NCBI RefSeq assembly: GCF_022458985.1
Contig: NC_061781.1
Coordinates: forward strand, 19,127,001-19,191,000
Reading direction: 5' to 3'
DNA: 64,000 nt
DNA from: Mugil cephalus
Taxonomy: Eukaryota; Chordata; Actinopteri; Mugiliformes; Mugilidae
Numbering within the stretch: position 1 is the stretch's first letter; each line of letters begins with the position of its first letter. The notes below the pieces were generated by a model, which was given only the letters and a program-made list of their open reading frames with translations, had not been told where the DNA came from and did no database searches. Below, piece by piece: positions 39,805-54,294 of the stretch. A program made the position numbers and the translations under genes.

Positions 39805-42800
39805 AGTACAATAAATTGGAAATGGATCATTTGGATTAACGTTGTTTTTGACTCACTTTGTCCAATGAATATCAGTGTCATCTAATGTACATATATATAC
39901 AATGTGTATTTTAATCAGAATTAAAAAATTCTCACTGAACTGTGTAGAAAATTGCAATATATCGCAATAATGTATTGTATCGTGACTCAAGTAGTCAGTA
40001 CACACCCCTAGTTGGCACATCAGCGTCACTTAGATCTGTACAACTTAGAGTTGACAGTAAAAAGTTCTCCATATCTGTGTATTTTCTTAATTTGCTCACA
40101 TTAAGAGATGTTGTTTGGATGCTAATGTTTAAGTGAGTATTTTATCACTTTTCTTTAAATTGAAAGATATCGAAATGTTTATCCAATGCTGGGAAAGTAC
40201 CCGCTCTTAAGCAGGAACTGTAAAAAGATTGAAGAACCGAAACATTTTAAGAGCTAGATCCTGTAGCACACTAAATAATATAATTCAATGAAAAAGTTCC
40301 TCCAAAAGCTTATGTGTTTAAGTAGCTTGGTTTATCCGTTACCCAAATTCTTTAATGTGTTTAAACAGTGTACATATGACAGATGTCTGATTCCTAAGAT
40401 ATAAAGTGAAGGCTGTGGGATTTTGACCTTATTGGAATGCCTCTGTACTCATACCCACAAATGGAGCGGAGGTGGTGGTTCAAGTCCCTGGGAGCTTGAC
40501 TGCTTGAGCAAGAAGATTGTTTTCTCAAAAAACTGAATAACAAACCCCTGGTCTTGTTGGTGGCGAGGGGGTAGGGGTGGGGTGGGGGGGCATTTTTTAA
40601 TGACACGGGGGACTCTTAAAGCCAATGATTTATGGGTAAACCCAGGGTAGGGGGCAAGGAACAAGAACTACCCACCCTGAGTGCAGCAGGTGTGGGGTGA
40701 AGGCTGCGACAGTGTGGGCATCTCACCCGCCGATGAAGGGGAATGTGGACATGCAGTAAATCTGTTAGCAAGTCATGTTATGTAGGCAAGTACTGAACGT
40801 TTATTTGAGTGCTTGAACATAAAGTTTTGTGGATCATTTAAAGAATGAATCGAGAGAAAACAAGAAATCACTTTTCAGAAGTTGGACTCTCGTGGCAGTT
40901 ATATGAACAGTTGCTATGCTATTCAGCAATTAAGGACATGGTTATAAGTTGAATCCTTTTATACATTTTTGAGTCACAAAAGTCTTGTTTTCATAAATCA
41001 GAGAAAGACAAAGCGCCCATTGCAGAAAAAAGGTGTAAATTTCCCAGTACAAATCCATTTCTCTCCTTTAGCATATGCATCTTGAAAGGACTCACCACGG
41101 CGAGCTAACAGCCATGTTTGTCAGACTGGGCTCCGACAGGAAATTATTTAGCAGATAGTATAAGATGCTAGTGGACGTCTTAACATTCATTCATTCATTC
41201 ATGGCCAAGCAGGAGTAGCTGAGACATTTCAGTCCGGACAAAAACCGACATAGCTTGGAGCTTCTCGGTTTAGGACACTGCATTGTTTATGTGGAGGGTA
41301 TGTTTAGTGTCATCTATAAGGTCAGGGAAGGACGGTCAAGGTTCACAGCTCTGGGCACTGGGGCGAAAGGTCAAAATAGTAAAAGTCTAAAAAGAAAAGA
41401 AGCTGATCACGCACTTGTTGAGAAGCATTGTATGAGCCTGATTTACTCGGTGTACACTGAAAGGATCCCCCCCCCCCTGCTAGCTGAGTGACATCATGAA
41501 GAGGTAAATATTAGCTCAGAGTGAGATCAGAATCTGGCAAAAGGGGTACATATTTTAGGGGAGTACTGAAGTAATTGTTTAGCATTTTTAAATGTTGTAT
41601 TTTAAAAAGACGAAACGATCCATCGCTGATGGGGTTGTTGATGCAGCCCGTTGATCCCATGCTGGAGATGCTGATTGATTAATAGATCGCTCGTACGTTG
41701 TGAAACTTCCGGCAGGTCTAAATTCCACAGCTCTCTGTCCGTGTGGATGAGGTGACACGGACACTTTTTTAGATGTTTACTCCTGTTTGCACTGCAAATT
41801 CCAAGATTGCCTCATGGTGAAGAGGGAAGGCCCGAAGGAATGCGGAGGCCTTACAAACTCAGATGCCATAAACTCATCTGAAAATGTGACCAAGCTACGG
41901 GACGGCAACTCTTAAAAGCGTTAAAAGCGGATTCTTAACACTGAGTTGCCACGGTGACGGGCTGACTGTCGCCCAATTTGTGACTGTAAAATGCAAACTC
42001 AACGCACTGTAAATATTTAAAAATGCATCTACAGTTGCCGTGTCGCACCAAAGGCAGAGAAGCTGTTGTTGGGATCCCGTTTGGGTGGAAAACTTCACAA
42101 TCGCCCACAGTTTGGAGGCCACAGAAAACAGTCAGTGAATGTTTCTGATCAAGAGCAAGTGATGACACAAATAAAAATTAATGGCAAATTTCTACAGGTT
42201 ATAATCGGGCATCCAACTCTCTTTATGTCTGCCATCTGTTTGTTTGGACTACTAATAATCAGTATTTATATAAGGGCCAAATTACTGTTGTTCTTCAAGA
42301 CTCTACGTTGTTCTCGCCTGGAAACGCTTCAGCAAAAACACAAACACCTAGTGTAACTCTCATCGGGGGCTCTGGACAATGTCATGCGTAATACGCATCA
42401 TAAACTTTCTCAGGGCACAGAGGAGGCGTGCCAGCTGGTGGGAAAACAAAGCCACTCTATCTTGTACCCTGCATTCGAGTCCGTGTTTGGGTAAGCGCAC
42501 ACAAAATATGTGGGGAATAATGTATGTGTGTTTGCGCGTGCATTCTTGCCGTTTGTTCAGTATGTGTTGTAAAACAGGCTGAACTGAACTCAATTTTATT
42601 CGAGGGGAAGAGAACTGGGGACTGCAGCCAAAGACGAGACAAACTATGCAGCTTTAATTATCCTACTGTGATAATAAGGCGCTAAAATGTCCAAAGTGTC
42701 CTTCCTAACACCATAGCAGGGTAAAAACTATTTATTTCATAGTCCATGTTACCAGTTTTCTAATGAGCATGAAGTCTTGTATAATATTTTATGGCTCTTT

Positions 42801-45472
42801 TCTAGACAATAATTCAGTCTTCTGTGTGAAATTGTACATTCACTAAACATTATGTGCAAAACTATTAAACTATTCATGTGTTATATATGTATTAGTCCCA
42901 CGTTCTTGTCATTAATGGCTTTGTATGTAGCGCAGAAAGTTAGGCGCTATACGTGATTTGCATAATATGAAATTATATATGATGTGTATCTGTCTTTATA
43001 TGTAACTTCTAGATTATTGTGTAGTTAAATACTGGTGGCCATGCATGCAATTGATGTTTTTAGCAAGTTGGGCACACATTACAACATATTATCACCTTTT
43101 AAAGTTAATATTCGTTGGAGCTGCCTGGTCAGTTCTGGCCAATATTGTTTCTCTTTTTTTTTTAGCTCTGTTTTGGTTCTCCACCAACTGCAGTAAACAT
43201 CTGACTCTTTAGCTACTAAACTAAATGTTCTACGTGCTAACTGCTAACTTTAATGCACAACAGCGTATTTGAGTTTATTCTAAAAACTACTCCTGCAGCT
43301 TGAAACTAAAGTTACACAGACAAAAAATATATATATATATAACAAAACTGCGACATCGTGGCCAATAAACACCTTCAGTTTAGGTCCGTGACACAACAAG
43401 GCGACGATCGACCGTGAGGCAACGTTGGGGCGTAGGTGAGCATCTGTAGCATTAGATCTTACAGTCTGTCCTGCACCGTTGTCACTATTCTGACCCCTGT
43501 TGGCAGCTTTTTGGCCCGTTCATCCACCTCTGATTGGTCGTTCATCTTAGCGAAGCAATGACTGAGAGGCTTCACAAGGTGAACATGCCACAGATGAGAA
43601 CGTTAGCTACAAATACTTTCACGACGCAGCCCTCTGGAATGAAGAAGCTGAAGACCTGTACAGTTACAGCATTAAGTTGACTGTTGAATGTAGGCTGAGA
43701 TATGTAGATAATAGCTCTGAATCCGTACGCTGGGTCTACTTTCTCATGCTGCAGGATACAACAGGTGCCGGCCGTATGGCGGGAGGCTGTTGCGAGGCCC
43801 ATTGAGGCTTCATTAATGGAACAGGAAGAGAATTGAAGCACGAGGGCAAACACACACAACTCATTACCCCCTGACTATCGTGTACCTTTCACACCGCAAC
43901 TCAAAGTGTGTTTCTTAGTGTGTGTGTGTGTGTGTGGTGCATTTATTGCATTTATATTGTGTGTTTGTGTGGGGCGGGCTTCGGAACAATTACAAGCTCA
44001 GCTCCTTAGAGATAAAAACGGCATTATAGTATTTGGACTCAAGGTTGTGGGCTAAATTACACAGACAAACACCATAGCAGTTAAAATAAAGATGGCCTCA
44101 TTAATAAAAAAGACGATGTCATTAGAGCCTTAACAGCACGACAATACAAGATAATCAGACTCTTATTTTAACACCAGCATCGTCAAATTTAACAGTCGTC
44201 AGCTACTAAATCACTCCTAAACCGGTAAGCTGACTAAGCTGTCACTTGGCTGCTGGAGATGCAACAGGACATCCGCCCTTTCACACCTCCGTGTCACTTT
44301 GGGACGGTACGGACCCAATGTCCATCAACCACACATTAAATTCACCGTCAACGAGGACACACTGCTGCTGCTCTTCTGCATCTAACACGCCACGAGCAAA
44401 GAGCACATCTGAAGGAAAAGGAACACAAAGAGAACACAGTCACAGCAGAGGAGAAGAGTTGCACTGTAACGTGTAATATATATTTACGGTATGGATTTAG
44501 GCGGCTAGACACGTCACAGTTACTAACCCGTTATAAGAAAGTACACAGATGTCAAAACTGCCCTGGAAAGTCGCCTGTCGTCAGAGACCAACAAAGAACC
44601 ACTGAGAAAAAGAGTATTTTTAGTCCGGGGGCTGTGACTCAGGGGTCCTTCTACACTCTCATCACGCAACTTTTCACCACATTTACTGCTGACTTAAGCT
44701 TTCACACTTTTCCTAGAACAGGCGTTAAAGTAAGGATGTTATTTTTCCTCCCTTTTTTTTTTTTTTTTGTTACGGTGAATGCAGATCTTGAACCAACATT
44801 GATTCAGATGGTGATGATGCTCACGCGACCAAAACTCACGTCATAGAGACTTTAGTAAGTTTCAGTTTACTCAACGCACAATGGTGCGAGAAAGCTAAAT
44901 TTGCAATGCCACAATAAAAAATATAATATTATATTTTAGCTTAGCAATTTTGTGAAGCATAGTAACCGGAATTATTGTATATAACCTGTTTTATGTGCTT
45001 CTGTACAGTTTTACAGCATAAGTACTAATATTAATATATAATGACATGTTTAATGATATTTTAAATAACTAATGAACCTTAAAAGTACTAGTTGTGGTTT
45101 GAAATTTGCAAACAAAGTCTTCATTTAAAATAAATCCTGTGCATTGGATGCAAATATAATCTGTGTAAATGCTTAATTATGACATGAATGTGTGTCTCTC
45201 TGTCTACTTTACAGTTTATTTCCCATGTGTCAGCCAGAACAGGTGATCTTAAACCAGCAACTCTAGTGTTCCTGTGTAGAATAATGATTTTTTTTTTTTA
45301 CTACATTCAGTGGTCAGTAAATAATATGTATATGTTGCAGCATTAATGAGGGAAACATTCCTTTTTGTCATTGTCACCCGCCGTGGGTGCTCATTGGGGG
45401 GGAAACTGTGCATGTTTTGCCACTATAAATTATGGCATACATTTTTGGGAGGTTATATTTACTAAGTCAAAT

Positions 45473-45541
45473 TCCCCCATCCCTCCATCTTTCCCTCCAT
45501 CCCTCTTTTCTCTCTCTCCCTCTCTCTCTCTTTCTCTCTAT
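45473..45541. repeat. CT-rich low-complexity tract
   Basis: CCCTCCAT and CTCTCTC units directly upstream of the candidate col8a1 promoter. Such polypyrimidine tracts can be promoter-proximal. Confidence 0.8.
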
Positions 45542-45599
45542 ACCACCCACCCCAGTGACTCCACCCTGCAGCAGATAAAAGCTGTGTCCACAAGGTGTG

Positions 45600-45715
45600 C
45601 CCCTGTTATGAGCACATATCCCAGGGTTCCCTCCGTGTGGTTGTCTGTCTGCCTGCAATTCTGTGTGTGAGTCTGACTGCAGTGATTATTTCCCCATAAG
45701 CGGCCACTCACAAAG
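45600..45715 (+). other. Candidate non-coding first exon of col8a1
   Basis: A TATA-like GATAAAA at 45574-45580 follows a CT-rich tract. About 25-30 bp downstream begins a stretch ending in a near-consensus donor AAAG/GTAAGG at 45715/45716. No upstream in-frame coding potential is seen. Mammalian COL8A1 has untranslated 5' exons, so this is a plausible first exon joined over 8.3 kb to 53997. It rests on signals only. Confidence 0.3.
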
Positions 45716-47915
45716 GTAAGGTCCTCACCGAATCCTGCTTTTCATTTACATTTGATTATTAGTTTTGATTTAGGCTTGTGTTTTCGTTGCACTGCATGGA
45801 CGTTGTTTCATTGCCTTTCATACATTTTCTGAGGTGTTCAGTTTCAGTACAAACTTCAAATGAGTTAATTTAAATATTCTTTATTGTAATTTGCAAGGAA
45901 TGCGTGAAGAAGATAAAATATCTTGACAGATGCGATTTAATTCATATCTTAAAGTTCTCATTTAAATTTATTGTAGTAAATATTCCTGAATATTTATCAC
46001 TCTTATGTCTAGATTAATTAATGTTTGCTCGTGTAAGTGTTGCTTGCAGCTGTGAGATCTGGTAAAGATGCGCACACTTAGAACTATAAGTAAAGAGTTT
46101 GCGTAATTTCTGCACATCATCACGTTCATAGTGCAGAGAAGCGGGCTGGACATCTCCTGAGCTGGTGCTTCTCTGCAGCATCCTCAGCAGAGTGAGCTGC
46201 ACGTCTGTCTGCGAGAGAGAGCCGGTGCTGAAGGCAAATATCCGTTTCAAATGTTTAGTGTGCGTGCGTGCGTGCAGAAAGTTGAAGCCAAACTGACAGA
46301 TGAATGCACTGGGACCGAGAGCAGCAGTTTGGTGAGAAGAGACTGCAGAGCAAACAATGCTTTCGGGCCTGAAGCAGCTCTCTCTGTCTGTCTCTACCGG
46401 CCTGATTTGCTTCGTAATGTTTGTGACGTTGCTCATTGGTTTGGTGGCTTGTCAGTCAGAGTTTTTTATATTCTATTCTTAAAAAATCAGTATCATGCCT
46501 CTGGAGGCACAATGTACAATATGAGGAAGTGATCTGAAGCCGATTTTATATTTATTTTATTATTATTTTATTTTATTGGTTTTAGGGCCACCTAAATGTA
46601 TGAACATGGATGAATTAAAGGACTGTTGAACAATCTGGGTCATGTGGATTAGCTGTGAATATATAGCATTAGCACAGATCGCAAAAATACATGAAATATT
46701 GTATTTGTTGGGTGTTAGGAGGTGTTTTAGTTTTTGTTTCCTCTCGTTATTCATATAAATGTTTCTCTCATTCTCCCTTTCCTTCCCTTCTTGATTCATC
46801 TCGCTTTGCGCCGTTTAAGATCGGTGTGTGGCCTGTGTATTTACCTTAGCGTGAGAGGTGCTAGAGAAGATGACACCTTAAAATTTAAGCTGGCCCTGCG
46901 CACAAAAAGAAACCCTTTCAAAGACAGCGCCACTCCACAAAATTCAGGAATGCCCGGGACAAAAGGACAAAAGAATGCTATGAAAACCAAGAATGATGGT
47001 TGAGCAAAGGAGAGGAGGGGAAAGGAGTAAACATTTCGTGTCATTGAGCTGCACAGCTGTGGCAGAGTGTGTGCGTGTGTGTTGAGTAGCTGCGGGTTTG
47101 TGTACAGGGTTTGTTTGAATGAGAACGTTTGCAGCGTGTCTTGAGGAGGTGTTAATTTTACAAGGTGTGCTTTGTGATAAAAGCTGCGTTTAGGGAGCCG
47201 AGGAGCTGCAAATGTTTTTTTTTTTTTTTCTTTCTTTCTTCCTTTCGCTGAGAAACCACAAGCACCACCTGGGCCATTACCAAGGCAGAGGGTTTTGCTG
47301 GCTTAAGTATAAATTTGTAGATGGTTTGTGGTGCAGAGAGTGGTTAGGCAAACACGTTCAACAGGATTTAAACACTTTAGCCAGGTTGCAATTTTTAATC
47401 TGGGATAAAGTGTAATTTAGCTGAATATTTCTGGTGCTTAATGTTTGTTTTTTTTTGTATAAAAATACATGCTCCTATGAGAATATATCTCTCCTCCCAT
47501 GTTTCATCCTTCTTGGGCTTCTGTGCACTTCTGTTGCCTGGTCTCTTAGCACGGAGGTTTGAAGAAACTCGCGGCCTTGTCCTCTGACTTCCGCTGCAGT
47601 CTACAAGGTGAAAGAGTGGCCTCGGGTCACTGAAACAGGATGTTTCAAAAGGGAAAGAAAAGGGCCAGTGAGGGGAGGAAGACACGCGACGACAGAAAAT
47701 GTAGATGGTGCAGAACAGATGTAGCTCTGTGCTCACAGGAAGAAAGGGAGACGGTGAGAGGAATCTACCTGACAGAGGAGAGAGAACAGACGGATGAGGA
47801 CTGGAGACAGTGACACTATTTCCATCTTAGACTAATGCAGGATTATAAGTGCTTGGGAAGAAGGATGTGGCGCACTGCTTGGCTGTCCCACCTAGCTGTG
47901 ATCTGTCACTGTGTG

Positions 47916-48423
47916 TATATATTAGACTTTTCAACCATTAAAAACCACTGACAGGAGTAGTGAATAACATCGACCATCTTGTGACAATTCGGTGTTCTGC
48001 CATGAAACTTTTGGACCTGACATTCACGTGGATGTTACTTAGACATCCACCTATTCCGCATAGCAATGACACTCCTCGATGGCAGCAGCCACTCCCAACA
48101 GGACGCAGCCTGACACAGACACACACAACGTTTAGGAACAACTCAGAAAACATGAAGAACAGCTGTATAAGGTGTTGACCTGGTCTCAAAATTCACTAGA
48201 TCCCAAACTGATCAAGTATCTGTGGTATGATCCACAGAGGCCGCCCCCCTCAACCCATAGGACCCAAAGACCAACAACATAATATTGCCACACACTACAG
48301 GACACCCTCAGAAGAACCATTTCCATTCTCTGATGAGTCTGTTTTAGAGGCACAAGGGAGACGTTCAGAATAGAACCAGAATATAAGGAAGGAGGTCATA
48401 ATGTTATGCCTGATCAGTGTATG
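47916..48423 (+). mobile_element. Tc1/mariner-like element, decayed copy
   Basis: The right end GGTCATAATGTTATGCCTGA then TCAGTGTA mirrors the terminal repeat at 9304. The left end AACCATTAAAAACCACTGAC is degenerate. The interior encodes broken transposase-like text on the plus strand (NNIDHLVTIRCSAMKLLDLT and later RGTREN-type remnants). It carries more of the interior than the copy in dcbld2 intron 8 but is not functional. Confidence 0.65.
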
Positions 48424-49489
48424 TACAGTAGTCATGTACTGTTCTTCTGAAGCGAATTACCTTCCTTCTGTCCTGACTACAATTGTCTCGCATAATAAGT
48501 TCTAAGACTTGGACAAAATTTAAAACTTAAATTTATTCCATCGTGTTTGAGGCCTGATGTTTTTGAATGCACCGTCGCTGCCCTCCCTCCACAGTGCTCT
48601 GATAAGTTAGAAGAACCAAGCTCATTTCGTCACACTGCACCCTTGTTATTTCTTCGCACACTTGTCCAGGTTTTTAACACAGCTGTTGTGGTTTTAATGA
48701 GATTTCTGGAAATTGCAGCTTGTATAAACCGCAGTAGCCAACACCTCAATTCCATTTCTGACTCAGCAGAAATGACCAGCTCACGGCCACATGACATCCA
48801 CGAGTCCTCTGACATCACACGCCTGACGGACAATTTAATAAGTTTGCTCTATGTACAATCGACGGACATCTGGAAGTAGTTTGGGAAACAGATACACACT
48901 TGAACACGTACGCGACACACTGGCAGATGACTTTGACGTGTGCTTATTTTTTAAAGTGTCTGGGCTGCACATGCTGAGAGCTCAGCGGTGTATGACCAGC
49001 TACATGTGTGTCTGGCAAATGGAGAACAACTGCAGATAACTGTTGTCACGGTGATTAACATGTTGGGACAGTTTGAGTGACACTCAGAGAAGCGAGTGTT
49101 TTTTTTTCGTTTAAAGTCTATTAATAATTGTATTGATATATTACTTTATTTGTTTGACAGCAACAAGAGATGATTTTCAATAGTTGTGTTTATTTAGCCA
49201 TGGCCTAGTAGCACAAGAAAAATATGTCTTTTTTTTAATGTATGAAATATCTATTTAAACAGTAGATTGAATAGCATAAAAGTTTGTTCAAACATTTACA
49301 AATCAGAGAAGGATGAGTCTTATAGCTTCAGTGATCTTCTTCACTTCTTCTCTAATGTCACCATGATGCTAGAGTTTGTGTTTTTTATAAAATGCCTCAA
49401 CTGTTATTGCATAGATGCATCATGATCATGTATCATAAAAAACATATGTAATTTGATCTTCTTCCTCCATTATAAAAGCAAATTTCACT

Positions 49490-50000
49490 TCACAAAGTGC
49501 TTTTGTTTATGATTAGTTAGCTTGCCTACGAGCTAGCTTTAGCCTGCGTACAAGCTAAGACTGGCTTTAGCTGTGATTTGATTTGTGCAAATGAGGAAAT
49601 GTTAGCATGCTAGCATACTAAGCTAAGATCGTAAATATCATGAACCTTTTTCAGCCTTCAAGTACAAGGGCACAGGAGGTTGAGTACAAAAAAGTGGCAA
49701 CACCAGTCGTAGCAGGTGAGAACACATCTGCAAGACAACTCTTGGTACCTAGAAGCCGCCGAACAGTTTATCAAGCTAACAACCAGGTAACTTCATGTAG
49801 GAAAGTAACATTGGGGAATTGGGAATGCCAACATTTTGCTCAGACATAAAATTGCGACAAAACTATAATATATGCGTGTGCATGTTAGCACTTTGTGAGC
49901 ATGTTAACATACAGATAGTAGCATTTAGCTTTAAGTACAGAGTACAGCTTCACAGAGCTGCTGTTATAGCCATAAACCCTTGGTCCACATACCTGTACTC
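49490..50000. repeat. GCTAGCATG-rich interspersed repeat
   Basis: Text such as GTTAGCATGCTAGCATACTA, GTGAGCATGTTAACATAC and TTTAGCTTTAAGTACAGAG with CTTCACAGAGCTGCTG is characteristic of a repeat seen widely in perciform genomes. Class and boundaries are uncertain. Confidence 0.45.
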
Positions 50001-51221
50001 AGCAACAAAATGTTCAAATGCAATATTATGTTCTTAGACAATATAAATTACAGTAAATGCTCTGCTAAAGATTTCTTGTTCCCTCTCCAGAAACTCTAAA
50101 ACTGTCCCTGTTTTGTTCCAGTAAGAACTCAAGTATGTGTCATCGAACATTATGTTGTGAGCCTTGTCAGGATGTGCATCTTTTATGAGAAGGGTGTGAC
50201 CGGAATGACACATGGGTAACATCTGTCATGAAAATGTAGAACATGGCTGTTGTTCCTGTTTAGTCCCGGTTACAAAATTACAACTTGTCAGAGAGTCATC
50301 GCTGAGGGGAGTCAAACTGTTTTACACCAGCGCATGAAAAATTAAACTGTAAATCCTCCAAATGTGAGAAACAGCTCACAACACGTTACCCACGCCATCC
50401 CGACTCCTAACAGCTGTGAGGCATTTACATGCGACTTCGTATCTGCGCACAAAGGGATGACACGAGCACTTTGTTACGAAAGAGTGCAACAAACGTCTTT
50501 ATAGTCACGTTGTTATGGCCGACACTTCTTTATTAACAAGTTAGAAAGTGGAAATTGCTGGTTGGTGTTGATGTCAGAGTCTGAAAGTGCGTGATTAAGT
50601 CGCTCGGGAGGCAACACTTATGCAGAATAATGTGTCGGAGAAAAGCGCAGCAGGTAAAGACAGAAGGTGTTTCCATCACCGCGCAGTTGTCGTGGCGACG
50701 AGCTGGTGTTGCTATGTGACACTGAACAGACCCTTGTTGTGCGGCCCCTCTGATCTTCCAGTCGCAAGTTTTGTCAGAATATTTCCACCAGTTTAAAAAC
50801 ATCTAGGCACACACGCGGCCATATAACCGCATACTGGCACCGAGCTGGGACGTGCCTGAAGTCTAGTAAAACTGTCACATTTATTTTCTCAGGATATTTT
50901 ATGCAGACATGAGGTTTGGGCTAATGTACGCCACAGTATACAGCAACCATCACTGAGATCACAGAGGACACATTCCTAATTGGCTGAAAAACATTAAAAA
51001 ATATATATTTATTTTCTGTTATGTCATTAAATTTTTTATATCATTTACATTTCATGTGAGTTCTGTGAATAGATTTTGTGCAAGTCAGAGAAAACACGGT
51101 CATCACTGTTGGCAGGAAACTCAGAGTCTCTTCTGAAAATGTGTCAAACTGGCCTCACAGCAAGAAAAAATAATATTTTTCCCTCATCCGACAGCAATAA
51201 TTTTCTAATTCAGGGTCAGAT

Positions 51222-51290
51222 CAGAAGAAGAACTTTAATGTCATTGTGCACAAGTTACAATGAAATTTTGTTTTGCATCAATCTCCAGTA
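51222..51290. repeat. TTTAATGTCATTGTGCA repeat fragment
   Basis: AGAAGAACTTTAATGTCATT then GTGCACAAGTTACAATGAAA, a member of the family at 30401 and 35375. Confidence 0.45.
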
Positions 51291-54005
51291 AATCCCAGTT
51301 AATACTGGTGTAATTACTGGGATGTTTACCCATGTACACACTGTATGTATAGATACATCATCATCATCATCATCATAGATACTTGTGGATAAAACCTTTT
51401 CCTGCAAATCTGTTATTTTAATATCCTCATTAAAGGCAACACCTGTAAGAATAAAAGCTTCTCTTTTACGTGGTGCAAAGTAGGAAAGAGCGACATTAGA
51501 TAGTAGATGAAAGCTCCTTTTCCAAAGAACCCCAAAAGCCCTCTTTAAGTTCTTCAAAAGCCTTTGATGGATTTCTCGACTCTAAGTATTTGTTGGCAAG
51601 TGTGTGTCTGAATATTTTAACCTGACAAATGTCTCAGGTTCAGTGCAACTCTTTGTTCTTACTCCCTGGTCCTGCAGCACCTCTGAGAGGCCCCTTCATT
51701 TGTAACAACATGCAGTCACACATACAGAGGGTCGTGCATAAAGTGCACTGTGCTCTTTGAAGAGTATTAGACTCATAATAACTGTTCAAATGCTCAGACT
51801 ACTCATATTTTGAGTTAGACTTTGTCTGTCTGTTTAAATATCCGCAGATTGTCTCTTATCAGACATTCAAAAATTCTTATTTTAATGCATTTTCTTCCAT
51901 TTCTCCATGTCTGATCAGCTTCCATGTATTCATATCATCCCTAAATCAGGTCTGACCTACATAGTGTCCTCTTGATCAACCTGAGATCCTTAATTCAGGC
52001 TTACACACAGGATGGGAATGTCCTGACGCTCAGCTTGAGCCATATGTTACAGTCATTGTCAAAGTAATGTCTGCAGACCTCACAGATTCATACGGTTGAT
52101 AAGGACACTGTGAACAGACCAGAGCTTCCACCCGGTTGCGCCAAAATAGGTCCCGGCTCTTGTTGAGAAAAATCAGCGACATTCCTCTGCACTCTTTGGC
52201 ATGTCTGGCTTCTGTCGCCGTGGAAACTTAGTGGTCTTCCTTCAAAGGCCAGCTCTCATCAGGGGAGACAGTGGCACGGCCATGTCAAAATCACCAGACG
52301 ACTGAGAAAAGGTCAAAGGGCTGAAAAAGATGCAAAGAGCCAGCGATGGCGCGGACACCGAGGACGTGGTTTAGGATGTGAAATAGGAAAAACTACAGAT
52401 GAGGTGGCTTATGATGAAAGCGAAAGGGAGATGAGTGCACTGAGACCGAGATCTGAATGAAACAAGTAGACACTGAGAGGAGCAGCTGAAAGCCTTATTG
52501 ATGTTAAGTGCAGCCAAGGAAAACCACTTTGTCTTGCTCCTTGACTGACCAAAAAAGCAGAAAGCTTAGCGGTTAAATAATGCATGTATGACATAAACTG
52601 GCGGTCTGAACTGCACAGAAGGAATGCAGCTCTGTTTGCTCAGAAATGTACTTGTTGGACAAGATGTCTCATTGATGGCTGAAAGGACAGGAGCTTTAAA
52701 ATAAATGGATCCTTCCTCAGCAGAGTTAACCTGAGAGGATAAGTAATCTTTTGAGGCTTGTGGATGACCCTTTGGATCTAGAGATATTAATTGCCTGTCT
52801 TTTTAAATTAGATTTTTTAATATTGAGGTTTTTATTTATTTGTTTTAGGTTTGTTCTTGTGTCAGGGCCTCGCAGTAATGCAGGTATGGCAAGAATGCTC
52901 TTATTAAAGCACCAGTGAGTTAGCTCGGAGGTGGGAGAAATACTTCACACACTTGTAAAAAGAAGGAAGAAGAGTGAGTGTCCACACAAATATCCTCTTG
53001 TCACTCAAGCTTGTTTACTCAAGCCATATAAATCTGCATCCTCATGTAGGCTTCAGGCAATTATGACAATGTCAACATGTGCGTAATTTTAAATTGTGAG
53101 ATGCTACCACATTGATTCACATTTTACAGCTTGTGCATCAGGTGCAAAGATGCATCCTGCGTTTGTTTTGGTATTTAGATGCAATTAATTGTGGCAGAGG
53201 TATTTATTTTCTGTATTTAGATTACGTTTAAAGAGGAAATGATGATCTCATGGTGATTGTTAAGGTCAATATATTGTGGAAATAGAATAAAAATATTTAG
53301 TGACATTAGTTATTGTCCCCTCTTGTGGACAATTTAAGTAAGTCCTACCACTAGAATGCCAAATATTATACCTTACCTTGCCTACTTACTCCATCTCGGT
53401 GGCATGTCTAGCATGTAACGGAGAACAATTAGCTGCCTGCAAGATTTAAATAGTTTGATAAATAGACAATAAATTAATGATTTTTTATTTATTTATTTAT
53501 TTATTTTTAGATTTTTTTCAGACAAGTTGCATTGCTGCCTCCATACAGTCACATTTCTTTAGAATTAGCATGTTTAAGTCAGACTTTAATAAATGGCAAT
53601 TACAGTTAAGTGCAGGATTATTTAAATATTAAACACGTGGTTTTGTATTATTCAGAAGATGTTAAACTAATTTTATAAAACTCATACACATTCTGTGCAT
53701 ATTTTTCCTTCAGTTTATTTTAAGACTTTAAATGTATATAAAAAAAAATTACCTAGGTCTGCTTGTCTGTTTACTTATTCTGTTTACTCCTGAAGAGCAC
53801 ACAATAGTTAAACCAGTTTTCAATCCACTGTGTAGTTCTAATATATATCCAGCAGAGGGAGGCATACTGTTTTCTCTCACCTGATCCTTGGAGATTCCCG
53901 TTTGACTGCTTTGGTTTTCTACCAGCTTACTACCACCAAACAAGATTTGACAAAAGCTGCAGGTTTACCTCATACTTTTTTCTACTTCCCATGCAGGCCT
54001 TGGCC

Positions 54006-54294
54006 ATGCCTCCCCTCCCTGCTCCCCTGTTCCTCACGCTGCTACAGCTTTTAGTCCTCACGTATGTGAGTGCTGCTGCATACTATGGACACAAGCAACA
54101 CCCTCAACCATACCAGCCAATGCAACACATTCAACACATGGGCAAAGAAGGTTATCCCCAGCAACAATACCTTGGAAAAGAGATGCCCTACATGCAGTAT
54201 CCCCACTACAGGAAGGAGTTGCCCCAAATGCCCATGCTCAAGGGTAAAGACAATGCTCGTAAAGGGGGCAACTATAAGGGCGGCCAAGATAAAG
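54006..54294 (+). CDS. col8a1: col8a1 first coding exon (signal peptide and NC2)
   Basis: The exon probably begins at 53997 after acceptor CCATGCAG, leaving nine untranslated bases. It encodes the signal peptide, AAYYG, and the [20 protein letters not shown] repeats. It ends in phase 1 with donor GTGAGA; the 100-bp intron is typical of fish. Confidence 0.92.

Larger units (their letters stand above)
25411..45599. other. 20-kb intergenic region without supported genes
   Basis: Lies between the divergent genes dcbld2 and col8a1. I examined the open frames in both strands. None shows a recognisable family or a plausible exon chain, apart from LINE reverse-transcriptase scraps. It carries dispersed repeats (27710, 28.8, 30.4, 33.4, 35.2, 35.4 kb), TG repeats and AT-rich unique sequence. 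It may contain col8a1 or dcbld2 enhancers. Confidence 0.6.
45716..53996 (+). other. Region upstream of col8a1 coding exons (candidate intron)
   Basis: No coding exon recognised. It holds a Tc1-like copy (47916-48423), a repeat (49490-50000), a repeat fragment (51222-51290) and simple repeats ATC (51357-51376) and TTTA (53484-53506). Confidence 0.5.

Noticed and set aside
46014..46436. 140-codon minus-strand open frame
   Set aside because: No domain, no splice partner, no supporting context.
53991..53993. Alternative upstream ATG for col8a1
   Set aside because: It lies in the splice acceptor ATGCAG/G, so it is intronic. The ATG at 54006 fits the family start.
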